In this document: in pieces, positions 1-10,635 of the stretch
How positions within the stretch are numbered: the stretch's first letter is position 1
Layout: the number at the start of each line of letters is the position of its first letter
DNA from: Ligustrum vulgare
Taxonomy: Eukaryota > Streptophyta > Magnoliopsida > Lamiales > Oleaceae
DNA length: 64,000 nt
Assembly (NCBI GenBank): GCA_963555705.1
Contig: OY743169.1
Location: 8,494,014 to 8,558,013, forward strand
Direction of reading: 5' to 3'
Translations under genes and position numbers: made by a program
The notes under the pieces: generated by a model
The model's database searches: none
What the model was told of the DNA's origin: nothing
What the model saw: only the letters and a program-made list of their open reading frames with translations

Positions 1-199
1 CTTGGTTTGGGGGAAGCAAAAGCCACTACTATCACCCTACAGCTAGCTAACAGGTCAATCAAACACCCTAGGGGGATAGTGGAAGATATTCTGGTAAAGG
101 TTGATAAATTCATTTTTCCAGCAGATTTTGTAATCTTGGACATGGAAGAAGACAGAGACGTCCCCTCATTTTTAGACGTCCATTTTTAGCCACTGGTAG
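1..199 (+). pseudogene. Ty3/gypsy pol fragment, part 1 (C-terminal half of the protease)
   Basis: The translation matches the retropepsin C-terminal half of Athila/Tat-like gypsy polyproteins: a run with LANRSIKHPRGIVEDILVKV followed by an acidic MEEDRDVP motif. The usual next motif (LGRPFLATG-like) is present only after a frameshift near 170-180, so the copy is dead. It breaks off at the GGTAG target-site duplication (195-199) and resumes at 13862 in the frame expected for the same protein. The window edge cuts the left side, so the total length is unknown. The protease reading is well supported; the clade is an inference. Confidence 0.8.
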
Positions 200-327
200 T
201 GACGCGATCCCAGTCGGGGAATCTCGTCCAACACGCGGAATAACGAAATCTAAAACCCTAGGAAAGATCTTGTGACGACCCGAATTCTCGACCATTCGAG
301 TGCCACTAAAAGTGACTCATATCATAT

Positions 328-2629
328 TGTAGCGACCTGGAATTTTCGTTTCTTTCTACCAAAATAATTTTTAAAACTTTAAATGGGCGTCGCTACGACT
401 TCTTCCAATTTAATTTAAAAGAGTATTCGTCTAGCCAAATTATAAATGAAATTAAAATTTATTTTCATCGTAAGTAAATTTTCGAATTCTATTTTTAAAT
501 ATATTCCATTGTCACAATTTTTTTTTTTTTTTTTTTCTATCTATCCTAATTAAAATTTTAATGATTGTAAAAATCTAAAATTTCAACTCCAGCCCTATAT
601 GGAATAATTCTGAATTTCCCCAAAAATCCATTTTTCCCACACGATTTATTCCATTTTCACAACCCAATTCATGACCCTTACCAATTTCAATTTTTGGCAA
701 ATTCCAGCAATCCACCTCAAATCTGCATGTATCCAAAACTCTCCTCTTGCAACCCCCTCGATTTCAGCACTCAGTGATTTCAAACTCCTGCATTCCTTCT
801 TCAATCACCAGGCTCCCTTAACTCCCCCAATCAAGAGATTTCAATTTGCAGCCTTCCAAAATCTGTATCCCTTTTCAGCCCTCAATTCCACGTCCAGCTC
901 CCTGCGATTCATCCTCAATTAGCAATCAATCCGCAACCTACCAATTTCAGCAAAACCAACCGTGACATATATCTCATCTTTTCATTCTACACGAGCTCAC
1001 CCAAGCCAGACCATCCTCCTGGTAATTTTCTACTGAAATTCTTTAGCATCTCACACCCCTTCAAGCACACACCACGCACATCATCAACCACCTCCGTACC
1101 CAGTCTCTCAAACCACTGCCCACGACACTGCTCCTCCCATATGCAATCAGATCATCAAAACCGCCACTGTAATCCACCGAACCACCACCATCATCAAATC
1201 CCAATCAAACCCAAATTTCCACAACCAACACATCATGATCGGCCACCATCATTCACCGCACCGGATCGACCACTGCCCAACCTCGATCCACACCATTTTG
1301 TCCCAAATCAAATCCAAAAACCAAGATAAAAACGCTACCCATAACTTACCTCAGCCTTCACCGGTGTTTCGCCGGAAAACCACGAACGCAGCCCGGGTTT
1401 ACTTCGGTCCTTCGCTCCCAAAATCAGCCCAAACTCCATTTTTCTCGCATGCCTAGGTTCCCTGCTACTGCTGCTTCGCACCGGCGACATCATCGCCGGC
1501 CTTGCGCCGACGATCGACCAGAGAGGAGGGCGTCCGCCCTCCCCTCACGCTCCGTCTCTCTCTCTCTGTCGTAACATAGAGAGAGAGATAGGAGTGTATG
1601 TATATATATATTATATATATAATCTTGTTTACAAATTGATCCTTTGAGTCCCCGATTTTTGAAAAAGTACTTGTTTCAGTCCTTAAGTTTTGAAAACATT
1701 TATTTCAGCCCCACAGTTTGATATATATCCGTTTCAGCCCCTCCTTTTTGAAATGATTTTCAATTTAGTCACGAATGTTTCTATAAATAACGAATCAACC
1801 CTTATTTTTGTAAAAGTCTACTTCAGTCCCTAAAGTTTTATTTAAATTCTAATTAAATTTCATTTAAATCTTTATATTTATTTTTAGTTACTTTAAATTT
1901 AAGTCTCGAAGATACTAATTTAATTTAATTTTCTTGGCTAGACGAATCATTTGGAGAATTTAGAGATTGACGTACTTCCCGCTCCAATTTTTGAGAACTC
2001 GTAACGTTAAAGGTAGACTCGCCCCCACTAATTGATTTATATTATAATTGCACGTGATTATGTGGATTTGTGTGATATTGTATGCTTAATTGCATGAGAA
2101 AAGAAAAGAATATCTCGTATGAGATAAATTTGAGAATTTATGTTATGCACGTCATAACCTATCTGCTAGCATGATTTAAGAAAAGAATGGTTCATTTGCG
2201 TTCACTATGTGATGCCTATGAATAAGAAAAGAACGTCACTACATTATTTGCATGATTACTTGTCCAATTATCTTTTAGATTAATTATTGGAGTTGAGTCT
2301 ACTGAGTATTTCATTTTGAAATGCTCACCCCGTGGTTTTTAACAATTTTGCAGATTTCGGCGACGGTGGCGAGTGATGGGCAATGGCGAAGAAAAAAAAA
2401 TTTTGGATATCATATTTGAAAGTCGTGGATTTCGAAATAAACAATTTCATTTTATCATGAATTTCCATTTTTAATAAGTTTGTAAGAATTATTCCATTTA
2501 AATTGAATTATCGCTAAACTTTGATTTATTAAACGTGATATTTAATATTTAGTCATATTTCCGCAATAAAGTGTATTCGAAAATTTAGAAAAGTGACGTT
2601 CCGGGCTCCACGGAACTCGGGGCGTTACA
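328..2629 (+). repeat. Element A 5' LTR
   Basis: This is a 2302-bp LTR from TGTAGCGACCTGG to GGGGCGTTACA. It holds a long T run near 519, a GC-richer stretch at 1330-1560, an inverted CT/GA tract at about 1555-1592, and a TATATA-rich stretch (1597-1622) that could be the core promoter. Several imperfect TTTCAGTCCTTAAGTTTTGA-like repeats lie at 1675-1830. Small ORFs at 671-1456 recur unchanged in the 3' LTR only because the two LTRs are nearly identical, so they are not called. Confidence 0.9.
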
Positions 2630-2632
2630 GCG

Positions 2633-2644
2633 TGGTATCAGAGC
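2633..2644 (+). other. Element A primer-binding site
   Basis: TGGTATCAGAGC follows the LTR by three bases. It is complementary to the 3' end of plant initiator Met-tRNA and primes minus-strand cDNA synthesis. Confidence 0.92.
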
Positions 2645-3015
2645 GGGTCTACGTTTCTGTAGACTTACAAATTTTGAAAAGAAATTTTTTTTTAAAAATA
2701 ATAGAAATAATGTTTTGACGACTTTTTGCCATTGCCATCATTTTCCGCCGACTCCGAAGGTAACGAAGTTTAGTATATTGATTTATTTCGGATACTTAAG
2801 AATAAATGTTTTGAGAATTTGACGAGAAAAGAAAAGAAAAGAAAATACGAGAAAGAATTAGACAACTAGTATCCGAATTAATGAGAAAGAAAGAAACGAG
2901 TTTTGGAGCATAATGGGAATTAGTACAATTTAAGAAAATTTTCATAAAATATTTCGTCCCTAGATTTAAATAAATAATAAAACCCTAACTGGACTTTGCA
3001 TAATGGATTCTAGGC

Positions 3016-3465
3016 ATGGCACCAATTGACGGGATATCAAACCACATCCTTCGTTTTTGCGCCATACGTCATGACGCTATAGCTAGTGGACTTAGGCTGA
3101 CTGATGCTCAATCTATTAGCCGCCTTTTGACTACATTTCCAGAATGTCAGCGTGAACTAGCGATCGATTTTTATAATGACGTGAAGAGATGCCTAGGAGA
3201 GGACGTGAAATTCCAGACTGTCTGCGACGAATTTGTAATGCGGTGGGACCGCTACCTAACCCATGCTCCAGCGCCAAAAATAATTATTCTATCAGATGAC
3301 GAGGGAGAACCAATTGAGATAACCGACGCCGAGTCAGGCATATATGACTACACTCCTGGCTCACCAGGGTATACCCTTGACTCACCGACTATGACCCCGG
3401 GCGCACCAGATTATACCCCAGGCACACCAGGATCGATATCTCCTATGTCACCACCAAAGATGTAG
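3016..3465 (+). CDS. Accessory ORF upstream of gag, with SIM-like and CTD-like motifs
   Basis: This 149-aa protein matches no gag, pol or env domain I recognise. Residues 1-80 look like a compact helical domain. Residues 88-98 read KIIILSDDEGE, a hydrophobic IIIL core followed by Ser and acids, which is the layout of a SUMO-interacting motif. Residues 112-139 form four seven-residue units, YTPGSPG, YTLDSPT, MTPGAPD and YTPGTPG, followed by a degenerate SISPMSP. They resemble the heptad of the RNA polymerase II CTD. The ORF ends about 200 bases before gag. An upstream ATG (3003) opens an eight-codon frame that overlaps this start. The ORF is clear; its function is unknown, and the motif readings are inference. 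Confidence 0.7.
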   Translation: MAPIDGISNHILRFCAIRHDAIASGLRLTDAQSISRLLTTFPECQRELAIDFYNDVKRCLGEDVKFQTVCDEFVMRWDRYLTHAPAPKIIILSDDEGEPIEITDAESGIYDYTPGSPGYTLDSPTMTPGAPDYTPGTPGSISPMSPPKM

Positions 3466-3673
3466 AATATATAACGGTTATCTTAATTTTAGTCTAGCAG
3501 TATTCCCATTCCCAGTATTGGCAGTCCTATGTCTTGTATCCTCAATCGAAGGAAATTTTAATCATTAATGAGAATATTTTCAATTTTCGTTCATATTGGA
3601 GTTGAATTTACTACAATATTTGGTATAAATTTTATCAGAAGTTACAATACACTCCTTGTTTTCATTTAAGGGA

Positions 3674-4744
3674 ATGGCTAGACGCGTTAACAGGAGTATT
3701 ATGGACCGTGCTACATCTGAGCAACAGAACTCAGGACAGGGCCCCACAGCCCAATCCAGTATCATCAGGGATTTACTTTTGGCTGTGCAAGATTTGAGGC
3801 AGGCCCCAACAGGTTCCGTAGTGCCAGTTATTGAACAATTCAGGAGGTACCGTCCGCCCACTTTTGACGGCGGGGATAATCCACTGGCCGTGGAGGAGTG
3901 GTTACAGGGAATCGAGAGGATTTTCAAGCACATCTCTTGCCCTGAGGACAAGAAGGTTACTTGCGCAGAGTTTATGCTTATCGGTAGGGCTGGCTTTTGG
4001 TGGGAGTCCGCATCACGGACTCGGACCGAAGAGGAACAAGCAGCGTTGACCTGGGAAGAGTTTAAGGAAGAGATCAAAGACAAGTTCTTCCCACAAGCCC
4101 TCCGAGACCACAAGGAGACAGAATTTTTACAGCTAGTTCAGGGTGAGATGGACATCACTGACTATGAACGGAAGTTCGAGGAACTGTCACGGTATGCTCC
4201 ACATCTAGTGGAAACCGAAGTTAAGAAGGCACGCCGATTTGAAAGAGGTCTGCGTTCGGATATCAGGCAGATTGTTGGCTCACATGAACTGCCCACTTAC
4301 CGGGAAGTTGTGAAGAAAGCTCAGGCCGTGGCTTTTGCTGGTGCAAAGATTGGCAACCAAGGAAATCGGAACAATCAAGGGCATCAAGGTAAACGGAAAT
4401 GGCATGGTCATCATCAGAACAGGAACCAGAATTTCAATAAGAGACAGAATACAGGACCTAGCAGAGGTCAGGTGACCAGTTTCCCTCCACCATGCCCGAA
4501 GTGCCAGAAGACGCATAAAGGAGAATGCCTCTTTGGAAACAAGGTTGTTTGTTACCGATGTGGCCAACCGGGCCACTTTTCTCGAGATTGCAACACAGCA
4601 CCCGCTCAAGGCTCGGACCAGAAGAAGAACATTGACCAGAACAGAAAAGGGAAGGCTAGGGTATTTGCCATGGACGCCGTTGAGGACTCCGACGTGATTG
4701 CAGGTATACCATTTCTTCAACATTCATATACTTGTATTACTTAA
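3674..4744 (+). CDS. gag: Gag polyprotein (unspliced form)
   Basis: This is the capsid and nucleocapsid precursor of element A. The start at 3674 (ATGGCTAGACGC) has a better context than the in-frame ATG at 3656. The middle carries the retrotransposon gag domain (motifs FDGGDNPLAVEEWLQ and DKFFPQALRDHKE). Two cysteine motifs follow: CPKCQKTHKGEC and the zinc knuckle CYRCGQPGHFSRDC, which binds genomic RNA. In unspliced RNA the frame runs into the intron and stops at TAA 4742-4744, adding about 13 residues after VIAG. If the intron is removed, gag joins pol in frame. This predicts Gag from unspliced and Gag-Pol from spliced RNA. Confidence 0.9.
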   Translation: MARRVNRSIMDRATSEQQNSGQGPTAQSSIIRDLLLAVQDLRQAPTGSVVPVIEQFRRYRPPTFDGGDNPLAVEEWLQGIERIFKHISCPEDKKVTCAEFMLIGRAGFWWESASRTRTEEEQAALTWEEFKEEIKDKFFPQALRDHKETEFLQLVQGEMDITDYERKFEELSRYAPHLVETEVKKARRFERGLRSDIRQIVGSHELPTYREVVKKAQAVAFAGAKIGNQGNRNNQGHQGKRKWHGHHQNRNQNFNKRQNTGPSRGQVTSFPPPCPKCQKTHKGECLFGNKVVCYRCGQPGHFSRDCNTAPAQGSDQKKNIDQNRKGKARVFAMDAVEDSDVIAGIPFLQHSYTCIT

Positions 4745-4794
4745 TTTCCTGTATCATGCTTTGCTCAAATTAATAATATGAACGACGATAACAG
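4704..4794 (+). other. 91-nt GT-AG intron between gag and protease
   Basis: The junction is GCAG|GTATAC at the donor and AACAG|GCATTT at the acceptor. The intron is AT-rich, with a branch-point-like TTAAT about 22 bases from the acceptor. Removal joins codon G|GC and keeps one frame from gag into the protease, reading DVIAG then ILSVSG, just ahead of the catalytic DSGAT (4836-4850). Without splicing the frame stops within the intron. The catalytic Asp lies before the first ATG of the downstream ORF (4884), so protease cannot be made without this join or a frameshift. Confidence 0.78.
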
Positions 4795-7700
4795 GCATTT
4801 TATCTGTTTCTGGTATTCCCGTATACGTCCTAATAGATTCGGGTGCTACACATTCATTTATTTCCGACTCATGCTTAACTAGATTGAATTTAGTGGGTGA
4901 AATAACTAGTAGCATGCTTGAAGTGAGCTTACCGTCAGGAGAAATTCTTGACACTAATAGGATAGTCAAGTCTGTGCGAATGGATTTCGATGGGATAGTG
5001 TTTGAGGCAGACCTGAATATTATTTCGATGAAGGATTTCGACATTATCCTAGGAATGGACTGGCTGAGTGCTAACCGTGCCGCAATCATGTGCCATGAGA
5101 AGGAAGTAGTATTTCGAAAGAATGGGGATGAGGTGTTCAGATTTTTTGGTTCGAAGGTTAAAGCACTTCCTCGCCTTATCTCGGCTATGCAAGCTGAAAA
5201 GCTAATTGCCAAGGGAAACTGTCAAAGTTATCTGGTTAATCTCCAAGGAAAACCTGCCGAGGAAATCAAATTGGAGTCAGTGCCAGTTGTGTGTGACTTT
5301 CAAGATGTATTTCCAGAAGACCTATCTGGTACTCCGCCTGATAGGCAAGTGGAATTTGCTATTGACTTGGTGCCAGGAGCTGCCCCTGTTTTGAAAGCCC
5401 CGTATCGTATGGCACCGAAAGAATTACAAGAATTGAAAGTCCAACTGGAAGAACTGCTAGAGAAGGGCTTTATCAGGCCAAGTGTGTCCCCGTGGGGAGC
5501 ACCTGTGCTATTTGTGAAAAAGAAGGATGGCAGTATGAGAATGTGCATTGACTATCGGGAATTGAACAAGTTGACGATAAAGAATAAGTACCCCCTGCCC
5601 AGAATCGAAGATTTGTTTGATCAATTAAAAGGAGCTGCGGTATTTTCAAAGATGGACTTAAGGTCCGGTTACCATCAATTGAAGATCAAGCCTGCGGATA
5701 TACAAAAGACAGCGTTTAGGACTCGATATGGACACTATGAGTTCACGGTGATGCCATTCGGTCTTACGAACGCACCGGCAGTATTTATGGACTTGATGAA
5801 CCGGGTTTTCCATCAGTACTTGGATAAGTTCGTCATTGTCTTCATTGACGATATTTTGGTCTATTCCAAAGATTCACAACAGCATTCGGAACATTTGAGG
5901 ATTGTGTTGGAGACGCTACGGGCAGAAAAGTTATATGCCAAATTTAAGAAATGTGAATTTTGGCTTGAGAAGATAGGCTTCCTGGGTCATATTGTCACAA
6001 ACAATGGCATCGAAGTTGATCCGTCAAAGGTGGAGACAGTGAGTAATTGGACTACGCCAGCGAATGCAGGTGATGTGAGAAGCTTTTTGGGACTAGCTGG
6101 ATATTACCGACGATTTATAGAGGGTTTCTCTAAGATAGCGGGTCCCATGACTCAGTTGACACGGAAGGGTGTAAAATTCCAGTGGACAGAGCAGTGTGAA
6201 CGAAGCTTCCAGGAATTGAAGAATAGACTGGTTTCAGCTCCAGTGTTAACAGTGCCGGATGGATCCAAGGATTTTGTGATATACAGTGATGCCTCGAAAC
6301 ATGGTTTAGGATGTGTGCTTATGCAGAAAGGTAAAGTAATTGCCTATGCTTCGAGACAGTTGAAGCCATACGAGAAAAACTATCCGACGCATGATCTAGA
6401 ACTGGCAGCTGTTGTACATGCTCTTAAGATTTGGCGACATTACCTATATGGGAGTAAATGCGAGATTTACACCGACCATAAGAGTCTCAAGTATTTCTTC
6501 ACTCAGAAGGAATTGAACATGAGACAACGTCGATGGTTGGAACTGGTGAAGGATTATGATTGTACTATTCTTTACCACCTGGGTAAGGCTAATAAGGTTG
6601 CAGATGCACTAAGCAGGAAAGATGTGGGTCAATTATCAGCTTTGGGAACAGTACAAGAACAGTTGATTCGGGATTTTCAGAACTTGAGAATCGAAGTGAG
6701 AAACAAAAGAATCCAAAGTTTTAGCCGATTGACAAATTTGACAGTGAAGCCAGATTTGAGAAACAGAATTGTGATGGCTCAGGGAAGCGATAAGTTTTTG
6801 GAAAAGATCAAAGCCGAAGTTGGAACTGGCAAGAGAGCAGATTTTGAAATCGGAAGCGATAATGCACTATTATTCAAGGGTCGCCTGTGTGTACCGAAGG
6901 ATGACCAGATTAGGAATGAAATATTGAGGGAAGCCCACTCAGCTCCATATGCAGCTCATCCAGGAGGAACAAAAATGTACCGAGATTTGCGTACTACATT
7001 CTGGTGGAGGAATATGAAGGGATGCATCGCTAAGTTTGTCTCACGATGCATGACCTGTCAGCAAGTCAAGGCTGAACATCAGAGACCGTCAGGACTACTA
7101 AATCCTTTAGACATTCCGGAATGGAAATGGGAGAAAATTTCCATGGATTTCATAACGGGCTTACCAAGAACAGTGAGAGGACATGACGCCATTTGGGTTA
7201 TTGTAGACCGACTTACAAAGTCAGCCCATTTTCTTCCAGTGCGGATGACTCTCAGTATAGATCACTTAGCCCAGATTTATATAAGGGAGATCGTTCGACT
7301 TCACGGGGTTCCAGCGTCTATTGTTTCAGATAGGGATCCGAGATTCACTTCGAGATTTTGGAAGAGCTTACACACGGCTATGGGGACTAAATTAAATTTT
7401 AGTACCGCTTACCACCCGCAGACGGACGGACAGTCTGAACGCACCATTCAGACCTTAGAGGATATGCTTAGAGCCTGTGTACTGGACTTAAGCGGCAATT
7501 GGGAAGCTCACCTGCCATTGGTAGAGTTTGCTTACAATAACAGTTTTCAGGCTACCATTGGTATGGCACCGTATGAAGCACTGTATGGGCGAAGATGTCG
7601 ATCGCCGGTATATTGGGATGAGGTTGGCGAGAGGAAGTTATTGGGTCCTGAATTAATTGAAAAGACTGTAGGGGCTATCGAGAAGATTAGATTGCGAATT

Positions 7701-8234
7701 AAAGCTGCCCAGGACAGACAGAAGAGTTATGCTGATCAGAGAAGAAAAGACTTGGAGTTCGAGATTGGAGAGAAAGTATTTTTGAAAATCTCCCCTATGA
7801 AGGGCACTATTCGTTTTGGCAAGAAAGGGAAATTAAGGCCTCGGTTTATCGGACCTTTTGAAATATTGGAGAAAGTAGGTAGTGTGGCTTATCGTCTAGC
7901 ATTGCCACCCGAGCTCTCGGCTATACACAATGTTTTTCACATCTCTCTATTGAGAAAATACGTTCACGATCACAGTCACGTGGTAAACTTTCAGTCAGTC
8001 CCGATTCAGAAAAATCTCTATTATGAAGAAGCACCCATGTGCATCATTGATAGAAAAGTCCATGTCCTAAGAAGTAAAGAAATTTCTCTAGTCAAAGTCC
8101 AGTGGGGTAGACATAGTAGCGATGAGGCTACATGGGAAAAAGAAGAAGAAATTCTGGCCAAGTATCCAGATATTTTAGACCAAGTGAGTTTTAAATTTCG
8201 AGGACGAAATTATTTTAAGGTGGTAGGGTTGTAG
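4795..8234 (+). CDS. pol: Pol polyprotein: protease, RT, RNase H, integrase, chromodomain (second exon of gag-pol)
   Basis: The open frame continues from gag after the intron. In order it holds protease DSGAT (4836), reverse transcriptase with MDLRSGYHQ and catalytic FIDD (about 5841), RNase H with YSDAS (about 6281), and the integrase HHCC zinc domain (about 6935-7060). The integrase DDE core follows, with Asp in MDFITGLP (about 7146), Asp in SDRDPRF (about 7328) and Glu in [10 protein letters not shown] (about 7437). The chromodomain is at about 8040-8200 ([16 protein letters not shown]) and probably directs insertion toward marked chromatin. All catalytic residues are present and no stop interrupts the frame. 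The stop codon TAG (8232-8234) lies inside the first bases of the 3' LTR. Confidence 0.93.
8217..8229 (+). other. Element A polypurine tract
   Basis: AAGGTGGTAGGGT directly precedes the 3' LTR start TGTAGCG. It is the expected primer for plus-strand cDNA synthesis and overlaps the last codons of pol. Confidence 0.75.
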
Positions 8235-10537
8235 CGACCTGGAATTTTCGTTTCTTTCTACCAAAATAATTTTTAAAACTTTAAATGCGCGTCGCTACGA
8301 CTTCTTCCAATTTAATTTAAAAGAGTATTCGTCTAGCCAAATTATAAATGAAATTAAAATTTATTTTCATCGTAAGTAAATTTTCGAATTCTATTTTTAA
8401 ATATATTCCATTGTCACAATTTTTTTTTTTTTTTTTTTTTTTTGTATCTATCCTAATTAAAATTTTAATGATTGTAAAAATCTAAAATTTCAACTCCAGC
8501 CCTATATGGAATAATTCTGAATTTCCCCAAAAATCCATTTTTCCCACACGATTTATTCCATTTTCACAACCCAATTCATGACCCTTACCAATTTCAATTT
8601 TTGGCAAATTCCAGCAATCCACCTCAAATCTGCATGTATCCAAAACTCTCCTCTTGCAACCCCCTCGATTTCAGCACTCAGTGATTTCAAACTCCTGCAT
8701 TCCTTCTTCAATCACCAGGCTCCCTTAACTCCCCCAATCAAGAGATTTCAATTTGCAGCCTTCCAAAATCTGTATCCCTTTTCAGCCCTCAATTCCACGT
8801 CCAGCTCCCTGCGATTCATCCTCAATTAGCAATCAATCCGCAACCTACCAATTTCAGCAAAACCAACCGTGACATATATCTCATCTTTTCATTCTACACG
8901 AGCTCACCCAAGCCAGACCATCCTCCTGGTAATTTTCTACTGAAATTCTTTAGCATCTCACACCCCTTCAAGCACACACCACGCACATCATCAACCACCT
9001 CCGTACCCAGTCTCTCAAACCACTGCCCATCGACACTGCTCCTCCCATATGCAATCAGATCATCAAAACCGCCACTGTAATCCACCGAACCACCACCATC
9101 ATCAAATCCCAATCAAACCCAAATTTCCACAACCAACACATCATGATCGGCCACCATCATTCACCGCACCGGATCGACCACTGCCCAACCTCGATCCACA
9201 CCATTTTGTCCCAAATCAAATCCAAAAACCAAGATAAAAACGCTACCCATAACTTACCTCAGCCTTCACCGGTGTTTCGCCGGAAAACCACGAACGCAGC
9301 CCGGGTTTACTTCGGTCCTTCGCTCCCAAAATCAGCCCAAACTCCATTTTTCTCGCATGCCTAGGTTCCCTGCTACTGCTGCTTCGCACCGGCGACATCA
9401 TCGCCGGCCTTGCGCCGACGATCGACCAGAGAGGAGGGCGTCCGCCCTCCCCTCACGCTCCGTCTCTCTCTCTCTGTCGTAACATAGAGAGAGAGATAGG
9501 AGTGTATGTATATATATATTATATATATAATCTTGTTTACAAATTGATCCTTTGAGTCCCCGATTTTTGAAAAAGTACTTGTTTCAGTCCTTAAGTTTTG
9601 AAAACATTTATTTCAGCCCCACAGTTTGATATATATCCGTTTCAGCCCCTCCTTTTTGAAATGATTTTCAATTTAGTCACGAATGTTTCTATAAATAACG
9701 AATCAACCCTTATTTTTGTAAAAGTCTACTTCAGTCCCTAAAGTTTTATTTAAATTCTAATTAAATTTCATTTAAATCTTTATATTTATTTTTAGTTACT
9801 TTAAATTTAAGTCTCGAAGATACTAATTTAATTTAATTTTCTTGGCTAGACGAATCATTTGGAGAATTTAGAGATTGACGTACTTCCCGCTCCAATTTTT
9901 GAGAACTCGTAACGTTAAAGGTAGACTCGCCCCCACTAATTGATTTATATTATAATTGCACGTGATTATGTGGATTTGTGTGATATTGTATGCTTAATTG
10001 CATGAGAAAAGAAAAGAATATCTCGTATGAGATAAATTTGAGAATTTATGTTATGCACGTCATAACCTATCTGCTAGCATGATTTAAGAAAAGAATGGTT
10101 CATTTGCGTTCACTATGTGATGCCTATGAATAAGAAAAGAACGTCACTACATTATTTGCATGATTACTTGTCCAATTATCTTTTAGATTAATTATTGGAG
10201 TTGAGTCTACTGAGTATTTCATTTTGAAATGCTCACCCCGTGGTTTTTAACAATTTTGCAGATTTCGGCGACGGTGGCGAGTGATGGGCAATGGCGAAGA
10301 AAAAAAAATTTTGGATATCATATTTGAAAGTCGTGGATTTCGAAATAAACAATTTCATTTTATCATGAATTTCCATTTTTAATAAGTTTGTAAGAATTAT
10401 TCCATTTAAATTGAATTATCGCTAAACTTTGATTTATTAAACGTGATATTTAATATTTAGTCATATTTCCGCAATAAAGTGTATTCGAAAATTTAGAAAA
10501 GTGACGTTCCGGGCTCCACGGAACTCGGGGCGTTACA
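8230..10537 (+). repeat. Element A 3' LTR
   Basis: This 2308-bp LTR is nearly identical to 328-2629. By eye the differences are GGGCG/GCGCG near 387/8289, a longer T run and a C/G change just after it, and one extra T in CCCATCGAC. It is followed by the CATAT duplication. Confidence 0.92.
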
Positions 10538-10542
10538 CATAT

Positions 10543-10635
10543 TATCTAGACTTAAATAGTAATGTAAAATTTTAAAGAAATAAAATTTCAAAAATCTACA
10601 GAATCGTTTTTAAAACTCTTTGCTCTGATACCAAC
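10543..10635 (-). other. Element B: 3' LTR stub, leader and primer-binding site
   Basis: The first 28 bases continue the B LTR stub after element A. They then fuse directly to a leader that matches 28497-28550 of element C (AAATTTCAAAAATCTACAG). The reverse complement of 10622-10633 is TGGTATCAGAGC, the primer-binding site. The fusion marks a deletion running from the leader into the 3' LTR. Confidence 0.75.

Larger units (their letters stand above)
328..10537 (+). mobile_element. Element A: complete, young Tekay-type (Del) chromovirus
   Basis: This is a full-length LTR retrotransposon of 10.2 kb with a perfect CATAT duplication (323-327 and 10538-10542). The order is 5' LTR, Met-tRNA primer-binding site, accessory ORF, gag, a short intron, pro-RT-RNaseH-IN-chromodomain, polypurine tract and 3' LTR. 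The C-terminal chromodomain and the gag zinc-finger pair place it among chromoviruses, most like Tekay/Del. Every coding part is open once the intron is removed. The LTRs differ by about two substitutions plus two small length changes by eye, so insertion was recent and the element may be autonomous. Confidence 0.92.

Noticed and set aside
671..1456. Small ORFs duplicated at 8578-9364
   Set aside because: They recur only because the two LTRs of element A are nearly identical. No domain or start context supports them.
4280..4723. 147-codon minus-strand ORF opposite gag
   Set aside because: A shadow of the gag reading frame with no motif of its own.
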